Assembly (NCBI RefSeq): GCF_005221305.1
Contig: NZ_CP039887.1
Location: 124,001-188,000, forward strand
DNA length: 64,000 nt
Source of the DNA: Neisseria subflava
GTDB lineage: Bacteria; Pseudomonadota; Gammaproteobacteria; Burkholderiales; Neisseriaceae
Reading direction: 5' to 3'
In this document: piece after piece, positions 50,646-59,845 of the stretch
Layout: each line of letters opens with the position of its first letter
Position numbering within the stretch: position 1 is the first letter of the stretch
Notes under the pieces: model-generated
The model's input: only the letters and a program-made list of their open reading frames with translations
Database searches by the model: none
What the model was told of the DNA's origin: nothing
Position numbers and translations under genes: made by a program

Positions 50646-51509
50646 TTAAACGGCTTCTGCTTCTTCTGCCAAGAAACCACGCAATTTTTGCATGGCTTTG
50701 GCTTCGATTTGGCGGATGCGTTCGGCAGATACGCCGTATTCGGCAGCCAATTCGTGCAGGGTCAAACCGCCATCGTCTTGCAACCAGCGGCTTTCAACGA
50801 TACGGCGGCTACGGTCGTCCAGTTGCGCCAAGGCGTTTTGCAGACCTTCGGTTTGCAGGGCGTAGTGGGCTTGTTTGGACAACTGACGGCTAGGCTCTGC
50901 ATCGTGGTCGGCCAACCAGTCGATAGGGGCAAAGTTGTCTTCGTCATCGTTGTTTTCTGCCATGATGCCGATATCGTGACCGGTCATGCGTTGCTCCATT
51001 TCCAAGACTTCGGACAATTTGACACCCAAATCGTCGGCGATTTCTTGCGCTTCTTTTGGAGACAAGGCATTCAGGTTTTTACGCATGCTGCGCAGGTTGA
51101 AGAACAGTTTGCGTTGCGGTTTGGTGGTGGCAACGCGGACCAAACGCCAGTTGCGCAAAATGAATTCGTGGATTTCGGCTTTAATCCAATGTACGGCAAA
51201 CGAAAACAGGCGCGCGCCGCGGCTTGGTTCGTAGCGTTTGACGGCTTTCATCAGACCGATATTGCCTTCTTGAATCAGGTCGGCTTGGTTGAGGCCGTAG
51301 CCGTCGTAGCCGCGTGCAATGGATACGACGACGCGAAGATGGGACAGAATAAGCTGTTTGGCGGCGTTGAGATCGCCTTTTTGTTGACGTTCGGCCAGTT
51401 GTGTTTCTTCTTCGGCGGTAAGCATGGGAATGCTGTTGACAGTATGAATGTATTGCTCGAGGCTACCGTTGCCGCTGTGGATAACGGGTAATGCAAAAGC
51501 TTTATTCAT
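50646..51509 (-). CDS. rpoH: RNA polymerase sigma-32 (heat shock) factor
   Basis: Directs transcription of heat-shock genes. The 287-residue protein has region 2 (DLIQEGNIGLMKAVKRYEP, FSFAVHWIKAEIHEFIL) and the RpoH box QRKLFFNLR, which distinguishes it from RpoD. Region 4 is GLTLHELAAEYGVSAERIRQIE. AAGGAG-type sequence (AGGAGAGCC) precedes the start. Neisserial rpoH is the regulator of chaperone and stress genes. Confidence 0.96.
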   Translation of the reverse strand: MNKAFALPVIHSGNGSLEQYIHTVNSIPMLTAEEETQLAERQQKGDLNAAKQLILSHLRVVVSIARGYDGYGLNQADLIQEGNIGLMKAVKRYEPSRGARLFSFAVHWIKAEIHEFILRNWRLVRVATTKPQRKLFFNLRSMRKNLNALSPKEAQEIADDLGVKLSEVLEMEQRMTGHDIGIMAENNDDEDNFAPIDWLADHDAEPSRQLSKQAHYALQTEGLQNALAQLDDRSRRIVESRWLQDDGGLTLHELAAEYGVSAERIRQIEAKAMQKLRGFLAEEAEAV

Positions 51510-51570
51510 AAAGGAGGCTCTCCTTGATTGGGCCGTCTGAAAACGGCTTTTTGTTTATTGTGTGACAAGC

Positions 51571-51579
51571 AGTATAACA
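51571..51579 (-). promoter_or_regulatory. extended -10 promoter of rpoH
   Basis: On the minus strand TGTTATACT (TGn plus TATACT) is ~60 nt before the rpoH start. No convincing -35 accompanies it. Confidence 0.5.
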
Positions 51580-51754
51580 CTGCCTGTGGTTTGTTTTGTT
51601 ATGGGTTGGATTTTTTCTGTAAATTAACGATAGATTCAATAGTTTTTACTGCTTAAATCGCAAGGGTTGATTGTCTTAGAAAATTTGAGTGATTTGCTAG
51701 GTTTTGGATAAGTATATTACAAACATTTCTGTATGTAAATAGTTTTGATAATAA

Positions 51755-51780
51755 AAAAGAACTTGTATAACAAGGTGTTA
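51755..51780 (-). terminator. weak terminator of lnt
   Basis: On the minus strand a short CTTG/CAAG stem is followed by TTCTTTTTTAT just after the lnt stop. Confidence 0.45.
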
Positions 51781-51788
51781 AAATTTTT

Positions 51789-53336
51789 TTATTCTGGTTT
51801 TTTCCGGCCAATCAGGATGAGGAATACGCCGATAACGGCCAAAATGCTGATGAGCCATGTTGAGCCGCCTGCTTTCATATAAGGCGTTTCGCCGATATAG
51901 CCTTTGACGTGGCCTTCGAGGACGGTTTCCGTATTCGGTTGGGCTTCGGCAACAATCGTACCTTTAGGGGAAATAATGGCGGTCGCGCCGGTATTGGTGG
52001 CGCGAACCATGTAGCGGCCCAGTTCCATTGCACGCGCTTGGGACTGTTGAAGCTGCTGGTACATGGCATTGGATTTGCCATACCACGCCATATTGCTGAT
52101 GTTGGCAAGCAAGGTGGAGCGTTTCGCCGTTGCAATGAGTTCGTCGCCGAAACCGTCTTCATAGCAGATATTGAAGGCGACTTTTTGATCTTTCATCACC
52201 AAAGGCGCTTGGTTGTCGCCTCCTTTTTGAAAGTCGGCCAAAGGCATATCCATCATTTTATAGAGGCGCTCGGTAATGGTGGGCAAGGGCTTGTATTCGC
52301 CAAATGGAACGAGGTGGTTCTTGGCGTAGTAGGGGATGACATCGGAAGTACTGTTGTGATATTCGCTCAAATTGATGACTGCATTTTCGTAGCCATTGCC
52401 GTCGGGCGTATATTGGCTGATGCCGATGGCCAATGCGCTGCCGTTGCTTTGTGCCTGTTCGGCGAATTGTTCCAAGATGCCTTCGGGCAGGTCTTGGCGC
52501 ATCAGCGGCAGGGCGGTTTCAGGCAGGATGACAATGTCGGCACTGGTCTTGCTGATTTGTTCGTAGTATTTCTGAATGGTCGGAATGATTTGCTCTTCCT
52601 TCCATTTCAGATTTTGCTCGATGTTGCCTTGAATCAGGGCAACCGTGCTGGTGCTGCCGTCGGGGCGGGTGTATTCGGTTTGTTGGGAAATGTAGCCGAC
52701 GGAGCAGAGCGCAACGATAAGGAATAAGGGCAGCAGGCGGTGTTTCAGACGGCCGTGGTTGTCAATCAGCAACACCAGCCATGCGCTGAGGAAAGCGGTT
52801 GCCAGCGTGACCATATGAATGCCGCCCAAAGGTGCGAAACCTGCCAACGGGCTGTCTTTGATGATTTGGGAATAGCCGATGGCGCCCCAGCCGAATCCGG
52901 TCAGGAAACGTTCGCGGGCAAATTCTGCCAGCGTCCACAAAATCGGCAGCAGGAGACCGGTTTTGGCCCAGCGCGACAGGTTGCATTTTCTCCACACCCA
53001 AAAACAGATGGCCGGATAAAGCGCAAGAAACGCCGGCAGCAGGAAGGTGAGGGGGATGGCGTATGAATCCGGCAAACCCGAAACATCATGCAAGGCAGTG
53101 TGTATCCAATAAAACTGCGCCGTATAACCGATTAATCCGAACAGATAGGCAGTCATGACGGCAAAGCGCGGACGCAATTCAATCAGGCGTATCAGCGCGC
53201 CAAACAACAGCGGCATCAGCCAGAAATGATAATACGGGGCGAAAGTGAACGGTGTCGCGGCGGCAATCAAGATGACCAGCGGCCAGTAAAGCAGCGGATG
53301 TTGCCAATATTGTTCGAGTTTACGGAAAATATTCAT
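51789..53336 (-). CDS. lnt: apolipoprotein N-acyltransferase
   Basis: Adds the third acyl chain to the N-terminal cysteine of lipoproteins in the inner membrane. The 515-residue protein has ~6 TM segments in the first 200 residues and one at the C-terminus. The periplasmic nitrilase domain has catalytic Glu in VILPETALPLM, a Lys in the LKWKEEQ region or later, and Cys in FNICYEDGFGDE. LVPFGEYKPL is the conserved motif. Its lipoprotein clients in the window include NosZ, NosL, MetQ, HtrA and the TolC-like protein. Confidence 0.95.
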   Translation of the reverse strand: MNIFRKLEQYWQHPLLYWPLVILIAAATPFTFAPYYHFWLMPLLFGALIRLIELRPRFAVMTAYLFGLIGYTAQFYWIHTALHDVSGLPDSYAIPLTFLLPAFLALYPAICFWVWRKCNLSRWAKTGLLLPILWTLAEFARERFLTGFGWGAIGYSQIIKDSPLAGFAPLGGIHMVTLATAFLSAWLVLLIDNHGRLKHRLLPLFLIVALCSVGYISQQTEYTRPDGSTSTVALIQGNIEQNLKWKEEQIIPTIQKYYEQISKTSADIVILPETALPLMRQDLPEGILEQFAEQAQSNGSALAIGISQYTPDGNGYENAVINLSEYHNSTSDVIPYYAKNHLVPFGEYKPLPTITERLYKMMDMPLADFQKGGDNQAPLVMKDQKVAFNICYEDGFGDELIATAKRSTLLANISNMAWYGKSNAMYQQLQQSQARAMELGRYMVRATNTGATAIISPKGTIVAEAQPNTETVLEGHVKGYIGETPYMKAGGSTWLISILAVIGVFLILIGRKKPE

Positions 53337-53352
53337 GCTTTAAATGGTATTG

Positions 53353-53380
53353 AGGCCGTCTGAAAAGTTTTCAGACGGCA
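53353..53380 (-). terminator. inverted DUS between lnt and the DUF808 gene
   Basis: AGGCCGTCTGAAA/TTTCAGACGGCA forms a hairpin downstream of the DUF808 stop on the minus strand. Confidence 0.65.
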
Positions 53381-53391
53381 GGGAAACAAAA

Positions 53392-54258
53392 TCAGTCTTT
53401 TTGAAACAATTTCATTGCAGGCAGGACGATTGCGCAAGCCAATGCGCCGGCGGCTACTCCGACCACCAGATTGGCGATATGTTCCATTATGCCGCTGTCC
53501 CAATGCTGCGCATGGAGGAAATCGTGCAAAAAGCCAAGGTTGTGGGCGATCAGTCCGCCGCCAACCAAGAACATCGCCAGTGTGCCGACAATACTCAAGC
53601 CGCGCATAAACCAAGGCATAAATGAAATCAAACCGCGTCCGATACCTTGCACGGCAGCGCTTTTTTGGCGCATCAACATCATACCGAGGTCGTCAAGTTT
53701 GACGATGATGCCGACCAAACCATAGACCAACACTGTCATGCCGACACCGATGGCGGCCATCACCAAAGAACGCGTCATCAGGTCATATTTTTCAACAACG
53801 CCCAGCGCGATAATGATGATTTCGGCGGAGAGAATGAAATCTGTGCGGACCGCGCCTTTAACTTTTGTTTTTTCGTCTGTGACTTCAGGCTCGGTATCGT
53901 GTCCGTCTTCGTGTTCATTGCGGTGCAGGAATTTGTGCAACAGTTTTTCCACGCCTTCAAAACACAAATACACACCGCCGATCATCAGCAAGGGCGTAAT
54001 CAGCGCAGGGAGGAAAGCGGAAAGCAACAGTGCAAGCGGCACCAGAATCAGCTTGTTGACCAGGGACCCTTTTGCCACCGCCCAAATAATCGGCAATTCG
54101 CGCTCGGCGGATACGCCGGTTACTTGATTGGCGTTGAGCGCCAAATCGTCACCGACCACGCCGGCGGTTTTTTTGGCGGCAACTTTAGTCATCATCGCTA
54201 CGTCGTCCAAAACGGCGGTAATGTCGTCCAAAAGGGTAAAGAGAGAGGCGAAGGCCAT
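53392..54258 (-). CDS. DUF808 family membrane protein (YedI-like)
   Basis: The 288-residue protein has several membrane segments. The family start MAFASLFTLLDDITAVLDDVAMMTKVAAKKTAGV corresponds to E. coli YedI. It has GVYLCFEGVEKLLHKF and the acidic-His stretch HRNEHEDGHDTEPEVTDE (possible metal contact). Function is unknown. It is a single gene. Confidence 0.87.
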   Translation of the reverse strand: MAFASLFTLLDDITAVLDDVAMMTKVAAKKTAGVVGDDLALNANQVTGVSAERELPIIWAVAKGSLVNKLILVPLALLLSAFLPALITPLLMIGGVYLCFEGVEKLLHKFLHRNEHEDGHDTEPEVTDEKTKVKGAVRTDFILSAEIIIIALGVVEKYDLMTRSLVMAAIGVGMTVLVYGLVGIIVKLDDLGMMLMRQKSAAVQGIGRGLISFMPWFMRGLSIVGTLAMFLVGGGLIAHNLGFLHDFLHAQHWDSGIMEHIANLVVGVAAGALACAIVLPAMKLFQKD

Positions 54259-54322
54259 AATGTTGTCCGGATAAAATCAAATAAACGCGCGATTATATAT
54301 GAAAATTCAGTTGCTTGAATGG

Positions 54323-54366
54323 TTTCAGACGGCCGTTGACGGAAATTAACCAAAGGCCGTCTGAAA
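54323..54366 (-). repeat. inverted DUS pair downstream of the TolC-like gene
   Basis: TTTCAGACGGCC at 54323 and GGCCGTCTGAAA at ~54355, ~20 nt apart, between the TolC-like gene stop and the DUF808 start on the minus strand. A weak terminator at best. Confidence 0.6.
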
Positions 54367-54369
54367 ATG

Positions 54370-55752
54370 CTATTTCGGCGTATAACGTCCTGCCATGGCT
54401 TTATACACCATATTTTCGTATTTTAAGGCTTCATAGCGTTGGTTCAGCAGGTTTTGAGCCGAGCTGTATTCCGAATTCAAAGACTCCAGCCAGTCTTTCA
54501 GCTCGTTTTTACCATGCTGGTAGCGTACTTGATAGTAATGGCTGTTTTTCTTGTCCAACTGATAACGCTGTTCTTGATTGGCAAGGCTGGCCTGAGCGTT
54601 TTTGTAGGCAAGGTAGTTGGTGTTGACCTCGTTGAGCGCGGTGGTCAGGGCTTTTTCAAAATTCAGCTTGGCACTGTCCATCTCCGCTTGTACGGTTTTG
54701 TCTTTCCATTTCATGGTCTGCCAATTGAGGAAAGGCAGATTGATGGTGGCCGAGCCGCCCAACATGGGGATATTGAACGTACTTTTCGCTTTATCGGAAG
54801 ACGTACTCAAACTTGCGCCCAAAGTAATCGACGGATACCAACTGCGTTTTTGCGCGTTGACCGATTGTTGCGACGCTTGCAGGCGGTATTCGGCGGCGCG
54901 CAGGTCGGGGCGGTTGGCCAAAACGGTAATCGGTACGTCCAAGTTCACGCCTTTGACAGGCAGCAGGCGGAATTGTGCCGGATCGGCGGCCATGTTTTCA
55001 GACGGCCTTAAATTCAAAAAATTACGCAAAATCTGTTTTTGCGTATCCAAATTGTTTTGCAAAGACAACAGGCTGTTTTCCGCGCTCAGCAATGACTGTT
55101 GGGCTTGGATCGGCTGGCTTGAGTCGGCTCGGCCGTAGCGGAACTTGGCATTCGCAATGCGGTTGATTTTCTGATATTGCTTCAGCGATTTTTGCGCCAA
55201 CTCGATGGCTTCGTTCAGATAGGCGATATTGAAATACGCATCGGCGACATTATTAATCAAAGTCAGGCGTGTGTTGGCCATGTCTTCATGCGTGGCTTGG
55301 TATTCCCATACCTGCGCATCGGCAGTGGCACTGAGTTTGCGCCACAAATCCAATTCGTAGCTCAAGCCAAGCTGGCTGCTGAAGGTATTGCCGTGGCTGC
55401 CGGTTTTCAGGTTTTTAGAAGCATTCGCCCCCAACGAGCTGCTGAACGAAGGCACCAAATCCGCACCCAAAATATTGGCTTGATACAAAGCTTTGTTGAC
55501 GCTGATGGCGGCCTGTTTCAAATCAACATTGTTGGCCAGCGCCTGCTCCATCAGCGCATTGAGCTGCGGGCTTTGGTAGATTTCCCACCAGTTGCCGTTT
55601 ACATCGTAGCGGTCGGCAGTTTCGGCCGTGCTCATGACTTGGCCGGTCGCTTCCAGCGTCAGGTTCGGATTGGCTTTAGGTGCAGTGCACGCACTTAGGG
55701 CAAGGGCAATAGCCAATGATAAGGCTGCTTGGGAAAAAGGTTTCGTCTTCAT
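54370..55752 (-). CDS. TolC/NodT-family outer-membrane efflux lipoprotein
   Basis: The 460-residue precursor (start MKTKPFSQAAL) has a lipobox LSAC (~Cys21). Two OEP repeats follow (~60-250 and ~270-450), with DLWRKLSATADAQVWEYQATHEDMA, LNLRPSENMAADP and ANRPDLRAAEYRLQASQQS, typical of NodT-type outer-membrane channels. It lies downstream of macA and macB, separated only by a DUS hairpin, so it probably provides the outer-membrane channel of the Mac pump. An 8-codon upstream extension is rejected. Confidence 0.87.
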   Translation of the reverse strand: MKTKPFSQAALSLAIALALSACTAPKANPNLTLEATGQVMSTAETADRYDVNGNWWEIYQSPQLNALMEQALANNVDLKQAAISVNKALYQANILGADLVPSFSSSLGANASKNLKTGSHGNTFSSQLGLSYELDLWRKLSATADAQVWEYQATHEDMANTRLTLINNVADAYFNIAYLNEAIELAQKSLKQYQKINRIANAKFRYGRADSSQPIQAQQSLLSAENSLLSLQNNLDTQKQILRNFLNLRPSENMAADPAQFRLLPVKGVNLDVPITVLANRPDLRAAEYRLQASQQSVNAQKRSWYPSITLGASLSTSSDKAKSTFNIPMLGGSATINLPFLNWQTMKWKDKTVQAEMDSAKLNFEKALTTALNEVNTNYLAYKNAQASLANQEQRYQLDKKNSHYYQVRYQHGKNELKDWLESLNSEYSSAQNLLNQRYEALKYENMVYKAMAGRYTPK

Positions 55753-55775
55753 AAAAAATCTTTCGGGTAACAGCA

Positions 55776-55810
55776 TTTCAGACGGCCCTAAAATAATAGG
55801 CCGTCTGAAA
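55776..55810 (-). terminator. inverted DUS between macB and the TolC-like gene
   Basis: TTTCAGACGGCC...GGCCGTCTGAAA hairpin in the gap between the two genes on the minus strand. It may attenuate the TolC-like gene. Confidence 0.55.
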
Positions 55811-55815
55811 TATAA

Positions 55816-57753
55816 TCAATCCTGAGCCAGCGCATCAATCGGGTTGAGCTTGGAAGCCTTGTTGGCAGGCATAAAGCCGAACGCGACACCGATGGCGGTG
55901 GAGCAGACCACCGCGCCGATGACGGAAGTCATGGAAATGCTCATCGGGAAGTCGGTGACAAAGTAGTTGAACACCAGACTGATGCAGGCAGACAGCAATA
56001 CGCCGGACAAACCGCCGATGATACAGATTAAGACGGCCTCAATCAGAAACTGTTGCAAAATATTGTTGCGGCGTGCGCCGATTGCCATGCGGACGCCGAT
56101 TTCTTTGGTGCGCTCGGTAACGGAAACCAACATGATGTTCATCACGCCGATACCGCCGACCACCAAAGAGATGACCGCGATGGAAGAGATCAGTAGCGTC
56201 ATGGTGCCGGTTGTGCTTTCAACCATTTCTTTGATGCTGTCGCTGTTGTTCATAAAGAAGTCTTCTGTACCGTGGCGTGATTTCAGCAGCTCGGTCAGGC
56301 TTTTTTCGGCAACTTGCGTGTTGGCATCGTCTTTGATTTTGACCACGATGGAGTTGGTATGGCTCTCACCGGTAATTTGGTGCATGACCGTTGTATACGG
56401 CGACCAAAGCATCAGCGAGTCGGAATTGCCGAACGAGTTGTCATCTTTTTTCATAATGCCGATGACGGTTAACGGGCGTTTTTTGAAGAGGATGGTTTTG
56501 CCTAAAGGATTGACGCCTTCGCCGAAGAGTTTGGTTTTGATGTTTTGGTCGATAACGACGACTTGGGCATCGGTTTTTACATCGTCATCATCAAACAGAC
56601 GGCCTTCTTCCAATTTCAAACCGCGCACGTCGAAATATTGCTCGCCTACGCCGTAAAGCGAGGCGGTCAGATCGGTGTTGCGGTAGGTCAAGGTGCCGCC
56701 GGAGTTGGTTTGAGGGGTGGCGGAGGCGACGTAGCTTTGTTGGCTGATGGCTTTTGCGTCATTAATCGTCAGTGTCTTGATTCGTCCGCTGCGGCGGTCG
56801 CCAAAACCACGGCCGGGAAAGATGCTGATGGTGTTTGTGCCCATCGAGTTGATGTCTTCCAAGATTTTTTGTTGCGAGCCATTACCCAATGCCACTACCG
56901 ATACCACCGAGGCGATACCGATGATAATCCCCAGCATGGTCAGCAGCGAACGCATCTTGTGCGCCATAATCGCCTGTACCGACATTTTAAATGCTTCCAT
57001 AAATTGATCGTAATAAAACGACCAGGAAGCTTTTTCTTTAATCCTCTCCACTTTGCTTGGCGGAATATCCGGATTTTTAGACGTATCCGAAATAATCTGA
57101 CCGTCGCGGATTTCGATGACGCGGTTTGCGTTTGCCGCAATGCCCGGATCGTGGGTGACCATAATCACGGTATGCCCGTCTTCGTGTAGCTTATGGATGA
57201 TTTCCATCACGTTTTTACCGCTGGCGGTATCCAATGCGCCGGTCGGCTCGTCGGCAAAGATGATTTCGCCGCCGTTCATCAACGCGCGGGCAATCGAAAC
57301 GCGTTGTTGCTGACCGCCGGAAAGTTCGCTGGGTTTGTTGCCTTCTTTATTTTGCAAACCCAAATCGCCCAACAGTTTTTCCGCACGTTCCGCGCGCTCT
57401 TTGCTGTCCATGCCCATATAGACGGCAGGCAGGGCGACGTTGTCTCGGGCGGTCAGCAAGCTTAACAGGTTGTAACGCTGGAAAATAAAGCCGAAACGCT
57501 CACGGCGCAAAGCCGCCAGTTCATCCGGCTGCATTTGCGATGTTTCGATGCCGTCGATTTGATAAGAGCCGGAAGTAGCGGTATCCAGACAGCCCAAGAT
57601 ATTCATCAGTGTCGACTTACCCGAGCCGGATTGGCCGATAATCGCCACAAAGTCGCCTTTCTCAATAGAAAGGCTGACATCTTTCAATACGTGCACACGG
57701 TTTTCACCGTTACCGAAAAAACGGTTGATATTCTTACATTCGATTAAACTCAT
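55816..57753 (-). CDS. macB: MacB macrolide/peptide ABC exporter
   Basis: The 645-residue MacB has an N-terminal ABC domain (Walker A GQSGSGKSTLMN at ~39-50, signature LSGGQQQRVSIARALMN, Walker B ADEPTGALDTASG). It is followed by four TM segments (first at ~270-295, then the last three at ~525-640) and a large periplasmic MacB_PCD domain (~300-500). With MacA and an outer-membrane channel it exports macrolides, peptides or siderophore-like compounds. Confidence 0.94.
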   Translation of the reverse strand: MSLIECKNINRFFGNGENRVHVLKDVSLSIEKGDFVAIIGQSGSGKSTLMNILGCLDTATSGSYQIDGIETSQMQPDELAALRRERFGFIFQRYNLLSLLTARDNVALPAVYMGMDSKERAERAEKLLGDLGLQNKEGNKPSELSGGQQQRVSIARALMNGGEIIFADEPTGALDTASGKNVMEIIHKLHEDGHTVIMVTHDPGIAANANRVIEIRDGQIISDTSKNPDIPPSKVERIKEKASWSFYYDQFMEAFKMSVQAIMAHKMRSLLTMLGIIIGIASVVSVVALGNGSQQKILEDINSMGTNTISIFPGRGFGDRRSGRIKTLTINDAKAISQQSYVASATPQTNSGGTLTYRNTDLTASLYGVGEQYFDVRGLKLEEGRLFDDDDVKTDAQVVVIDQNIKTKLFGEGVNPLGKTILFKKRPLTVIGIMKKDDNSFGNSDSLMLWSPYTTVMHQITGESHTNSIVVKIKDDANTQVAEKSLTELLKSRHGTEDFFMNNSDSIKEMVESTTGTMTLLISSIAVISLVVGGIGVMNIMLVSVTERTKEIGVRMAIGARRNNILQQFLIEAVLICIIGGLSGVLLSACISLVFNYFVTDFPMSISMTSVIGAVVCSTAIGVAFGFMPANKASKLNPIDALAQD

Positions 57754-57788
57754 AATCTTTCCGGGCGAAAAATAGAAACACAGGAACT

Positions 57789-57829
57789 AAGGCCGTCTGA
57801 AACACAGCCAAATCTTTCAGACGGCCTTA
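57789..57829 (-). terminator. inverted DUS between macA and macB
   Basis: TAAGGCCGTCTGAAA/TTTCAGACGGCCTTA forms a hairpin after the macA stop on the minus strand. Confidence 0.6.
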
Positions 57830-57834
57830 ATCAA

Positions 57835-59016
57835 TCAGCGAGGAGGGCCGCCACCCATCATCGCGCGTTCGCTGCTCTTATTCTTTTCATCTGCGCTCAT
57901 TTCAGAAACAATCACTTTTTCGCCTTCTTTCAAGCCGCTTTTGATTTCGGTATTCATGCTGTCTTTCAAGCCGACAGTCACTTCACGCTCAACAGCTTTA
58001 TTGTCTGTACCCAAAACGCTGACAAATGATTTGCCGTTATGCTTTTTCACAGTCAGTGTCGGTACCAGTAAGACATTCTTCACTCCGTTGATTTCGATCG
58101 TGTTTTGAGTGGTCATACCGATAGAAAGTTTGCCTTCGGGATTTGGCACCAGTGCACGGGCATAGTAGTAAATCGCATTGGAAGTCGTGTCCGTGCTGCT
58201 GGTGTAGTTGCCCAAAGACATGGTGGTCAGGCCGGGGTCAACGCTGTCTAATTTCGCTTTAATCGGGGTGTCCGGCTCGGACAAAATGGTGAACGAAATA
58301 TCCTGACCGGCTTTGACTTTCGTGATGTCGCCCTCGGCAATCTGCATTTTGTTTAACATGGTTTCCAAGTTGGCCAGTTGGATAATGGTCGGCGTAGATT
58401 GCGCCGCATTGACGGATTGGCCTTCTTCAACAGGAATGGCGACCACGGTGCCGTCCATTGTGGCGGTAATCCGCGTGTGGCCCAGTTCGGATTCGGCTGT
58501 ATTGATGGAGATTTTTGATTGTTTGATGGCGGCCTTCAGTTCGGCGACATTGGCTTTGGCCGCGGCTAAAGAGTCTTGTGCAGATTCCAAATCTTCTTTG
58601 GAAGTTGCCTGTTCTTTCCATAAGGCAAGTTCGCGTTTATATTTTTTCTCCGCACTGGAAAGCGCGATTTCGGCAGAAACCAATTTTGCCTGATAGGTTT
58701 CCAGTTTGGATTTTTCGGTATTTAAGGTATTGATCTGATTGGTTGAGTTGATTTCTGCAATCAGATCGCCTTTTTTCACTTGTTGGCCCAGTTTCACATA
58801 CAGTTTTTTAATCTGACCTGAAGCTTCTGCGCCTACGGATACCAAATTGGAAGGTGAGATTTCGCCGGTTGCCGACACGGTTTGACGGATATCGCCGCGT
58901 TTGATTACTTCTGTAATAAAAGAAGACTGAGGCTCAGGCTTCATCAAAGACCAGCCGCCGAAAGCCGCTGCTACCACAACAGCCGTACCGGCCGCCCACT
59001 TGAAAACTTTAGACAT
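57835..59016 (-). CDS. macA: MacA periplasmic adaptor (membrane fusion protein)
   Basis: The 393-residue HlyD-type adaptor has an N-terminal TM anchor (~8-24). A biotinyl-lipoyl domain (GDIRQTVSATGEISPSNLVSVGAEASGQIKKL) and an alpha-hairpin coiled coil (~85-190) are followed by a beta-barrel and membrane-proximal domain with NAIYYYARALVPNPEGKLSIGMT. It heads the macA-macB-TolC-like unit. The C-terminal acidic and Met-rich tail is ordinary. Confidence 0.93.
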   Translation of the reverse strand: MSKVFKWAAGTAVVVAAAFGGWSLMKPEPQSSFITEVIKRGDIRQTVSATGEISPSNLVSVGAEASGQIKKLYVKLGQQVKKGDLIAEINSTNQINTLNTEKSKLETYQAKLVSAEIALSSAEKKYKRELALWKEQATSKEDLESAQDSLAAAKANVAELKAAIKQSKISINTAESELGHTRITATMDGTVVAIPVEEGQSVNAAQSTPTIIQLANLETMLNKMQIAEGDITKVKAGQDISFTILSEPDTPIKAKLDSVDPGLTTMSLGNYTSSTDTTSNAIYYYARALVPNPEGKLSIGMTTQNTIEINGVKNVLLVPTLTVKKHNGKSFVSVLGTDNKAVEREVTVGLKDSMNTEIKSGLKEGEKVIVSEMSADEKNKSSERAMMGGGPPR

Positions 59017-59305
59017 ATAAAAGGAACCAATTCAATAAAATAACGTCGCAGACAAGCAACAAATATATTGATAGAAACAAAAAAACAACTGGATTTTACT
59101 GTAAAGACCAAGGCCAACCAAGAGACGGTCGGCTTAAATTGAAGTTTAACTTATTGAAATAAAAAATAAAGGGCAGTAAACATTTTTCAGAATTTGCACC
59201 TCATTTACATAAATTCCCAAACTGCCTCCGAATCTGAACATTTAAGCCGCAAGAAAACTACTATAATATTCACGTCTTATTCTAATTATTTACGACATAA
59301 ATACA

Positions 59306-59728
59306 ATGAAACACCAACAAGGCTTCACACTTATCGAGCTGCTGATAGTCGTTGTGATTGCAGCCATTCTTGCTACCATCGCATATCCGTCTTATCAAAA
59401 CTATATCCGCCAAACGCGCCTTGCCGCCGTCCGCACGCAGATGCTGCATAACGCCCAACAGCTCGAACGCTACTACACTCAAAAAAGTACATTTGTAGGG
59501 TTTCCTGCTGGAAATTTACAGCAGAATCAATATTTCGATATTAGTTTTTCTGAGGGTACGGCTTCTATGCCTAATCCTTCCGATTCAGGTTATATTTTGA
59601 AGGCAGAGCCTAACAAAGAAACCAACGCTAATGAAACCTGTACCGTTTATTACAACGACAGCGGTATCATCTGGGCAAGTAGCGACAAGCAAAACTGTCC
59701 CGGTTATGAAATGCCAAAATCAGAATAA
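59306..59728 (+). CDS. type IV pilin-like protein
   Basis: The 140-residue prepilin has a short class III leader MKHQQG cleaved before FTLIELLIVVVIAAILATIAYPSY, with the conserved Glu5 after cleavage. The body (QTRLAAVRTQMLHNAQQLERYYTQKSTF) resembles minor pilins of the PilE/ComP kind, and the C-terminal pair of cysteines (CTVYYNDSGIIWASSDKQNC) could form a disulfide loop. It could be a minor pilin or a ComP-like DNA receptor; I cannot tell. A sigma-70-like TATAAT lies ~40 nt upstream. Confidence 0.87.
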   Translation: MKHQQGFTLIELLIVVVIAAILATIAYPSYQNYIRQTRLAAVRTQMLHNAQQLERYYTQKSTFVGFPAGNLQQNQYFDISFSEGTASMPNPSDSGYILKAEPNKETNANETCTVYYNDSGIIWASSDKQNCPGYEMPKSE

Positions 59729-59738
59729 ATCGAAATAT

Positions 59739-59771
59739 AAAAGGCCGTCTGAAATTCAGACGGCCTTTTTG
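59739..59771. terminator. bidirectional DUS terminator between the pilin gene and nusB
   Basis: AAAAGGCCGTCTGAA/TTCAGACGGCCTTTTT between convergent genes. Confidence 0.88.
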
Positions 59772-59845
59772 ATGGTTTGGCTGTATAAGGACATTAGCTT
59801 AAACAGGGCAAAGATCGGTAATATCGACCTGATGCGAAGTCAATC

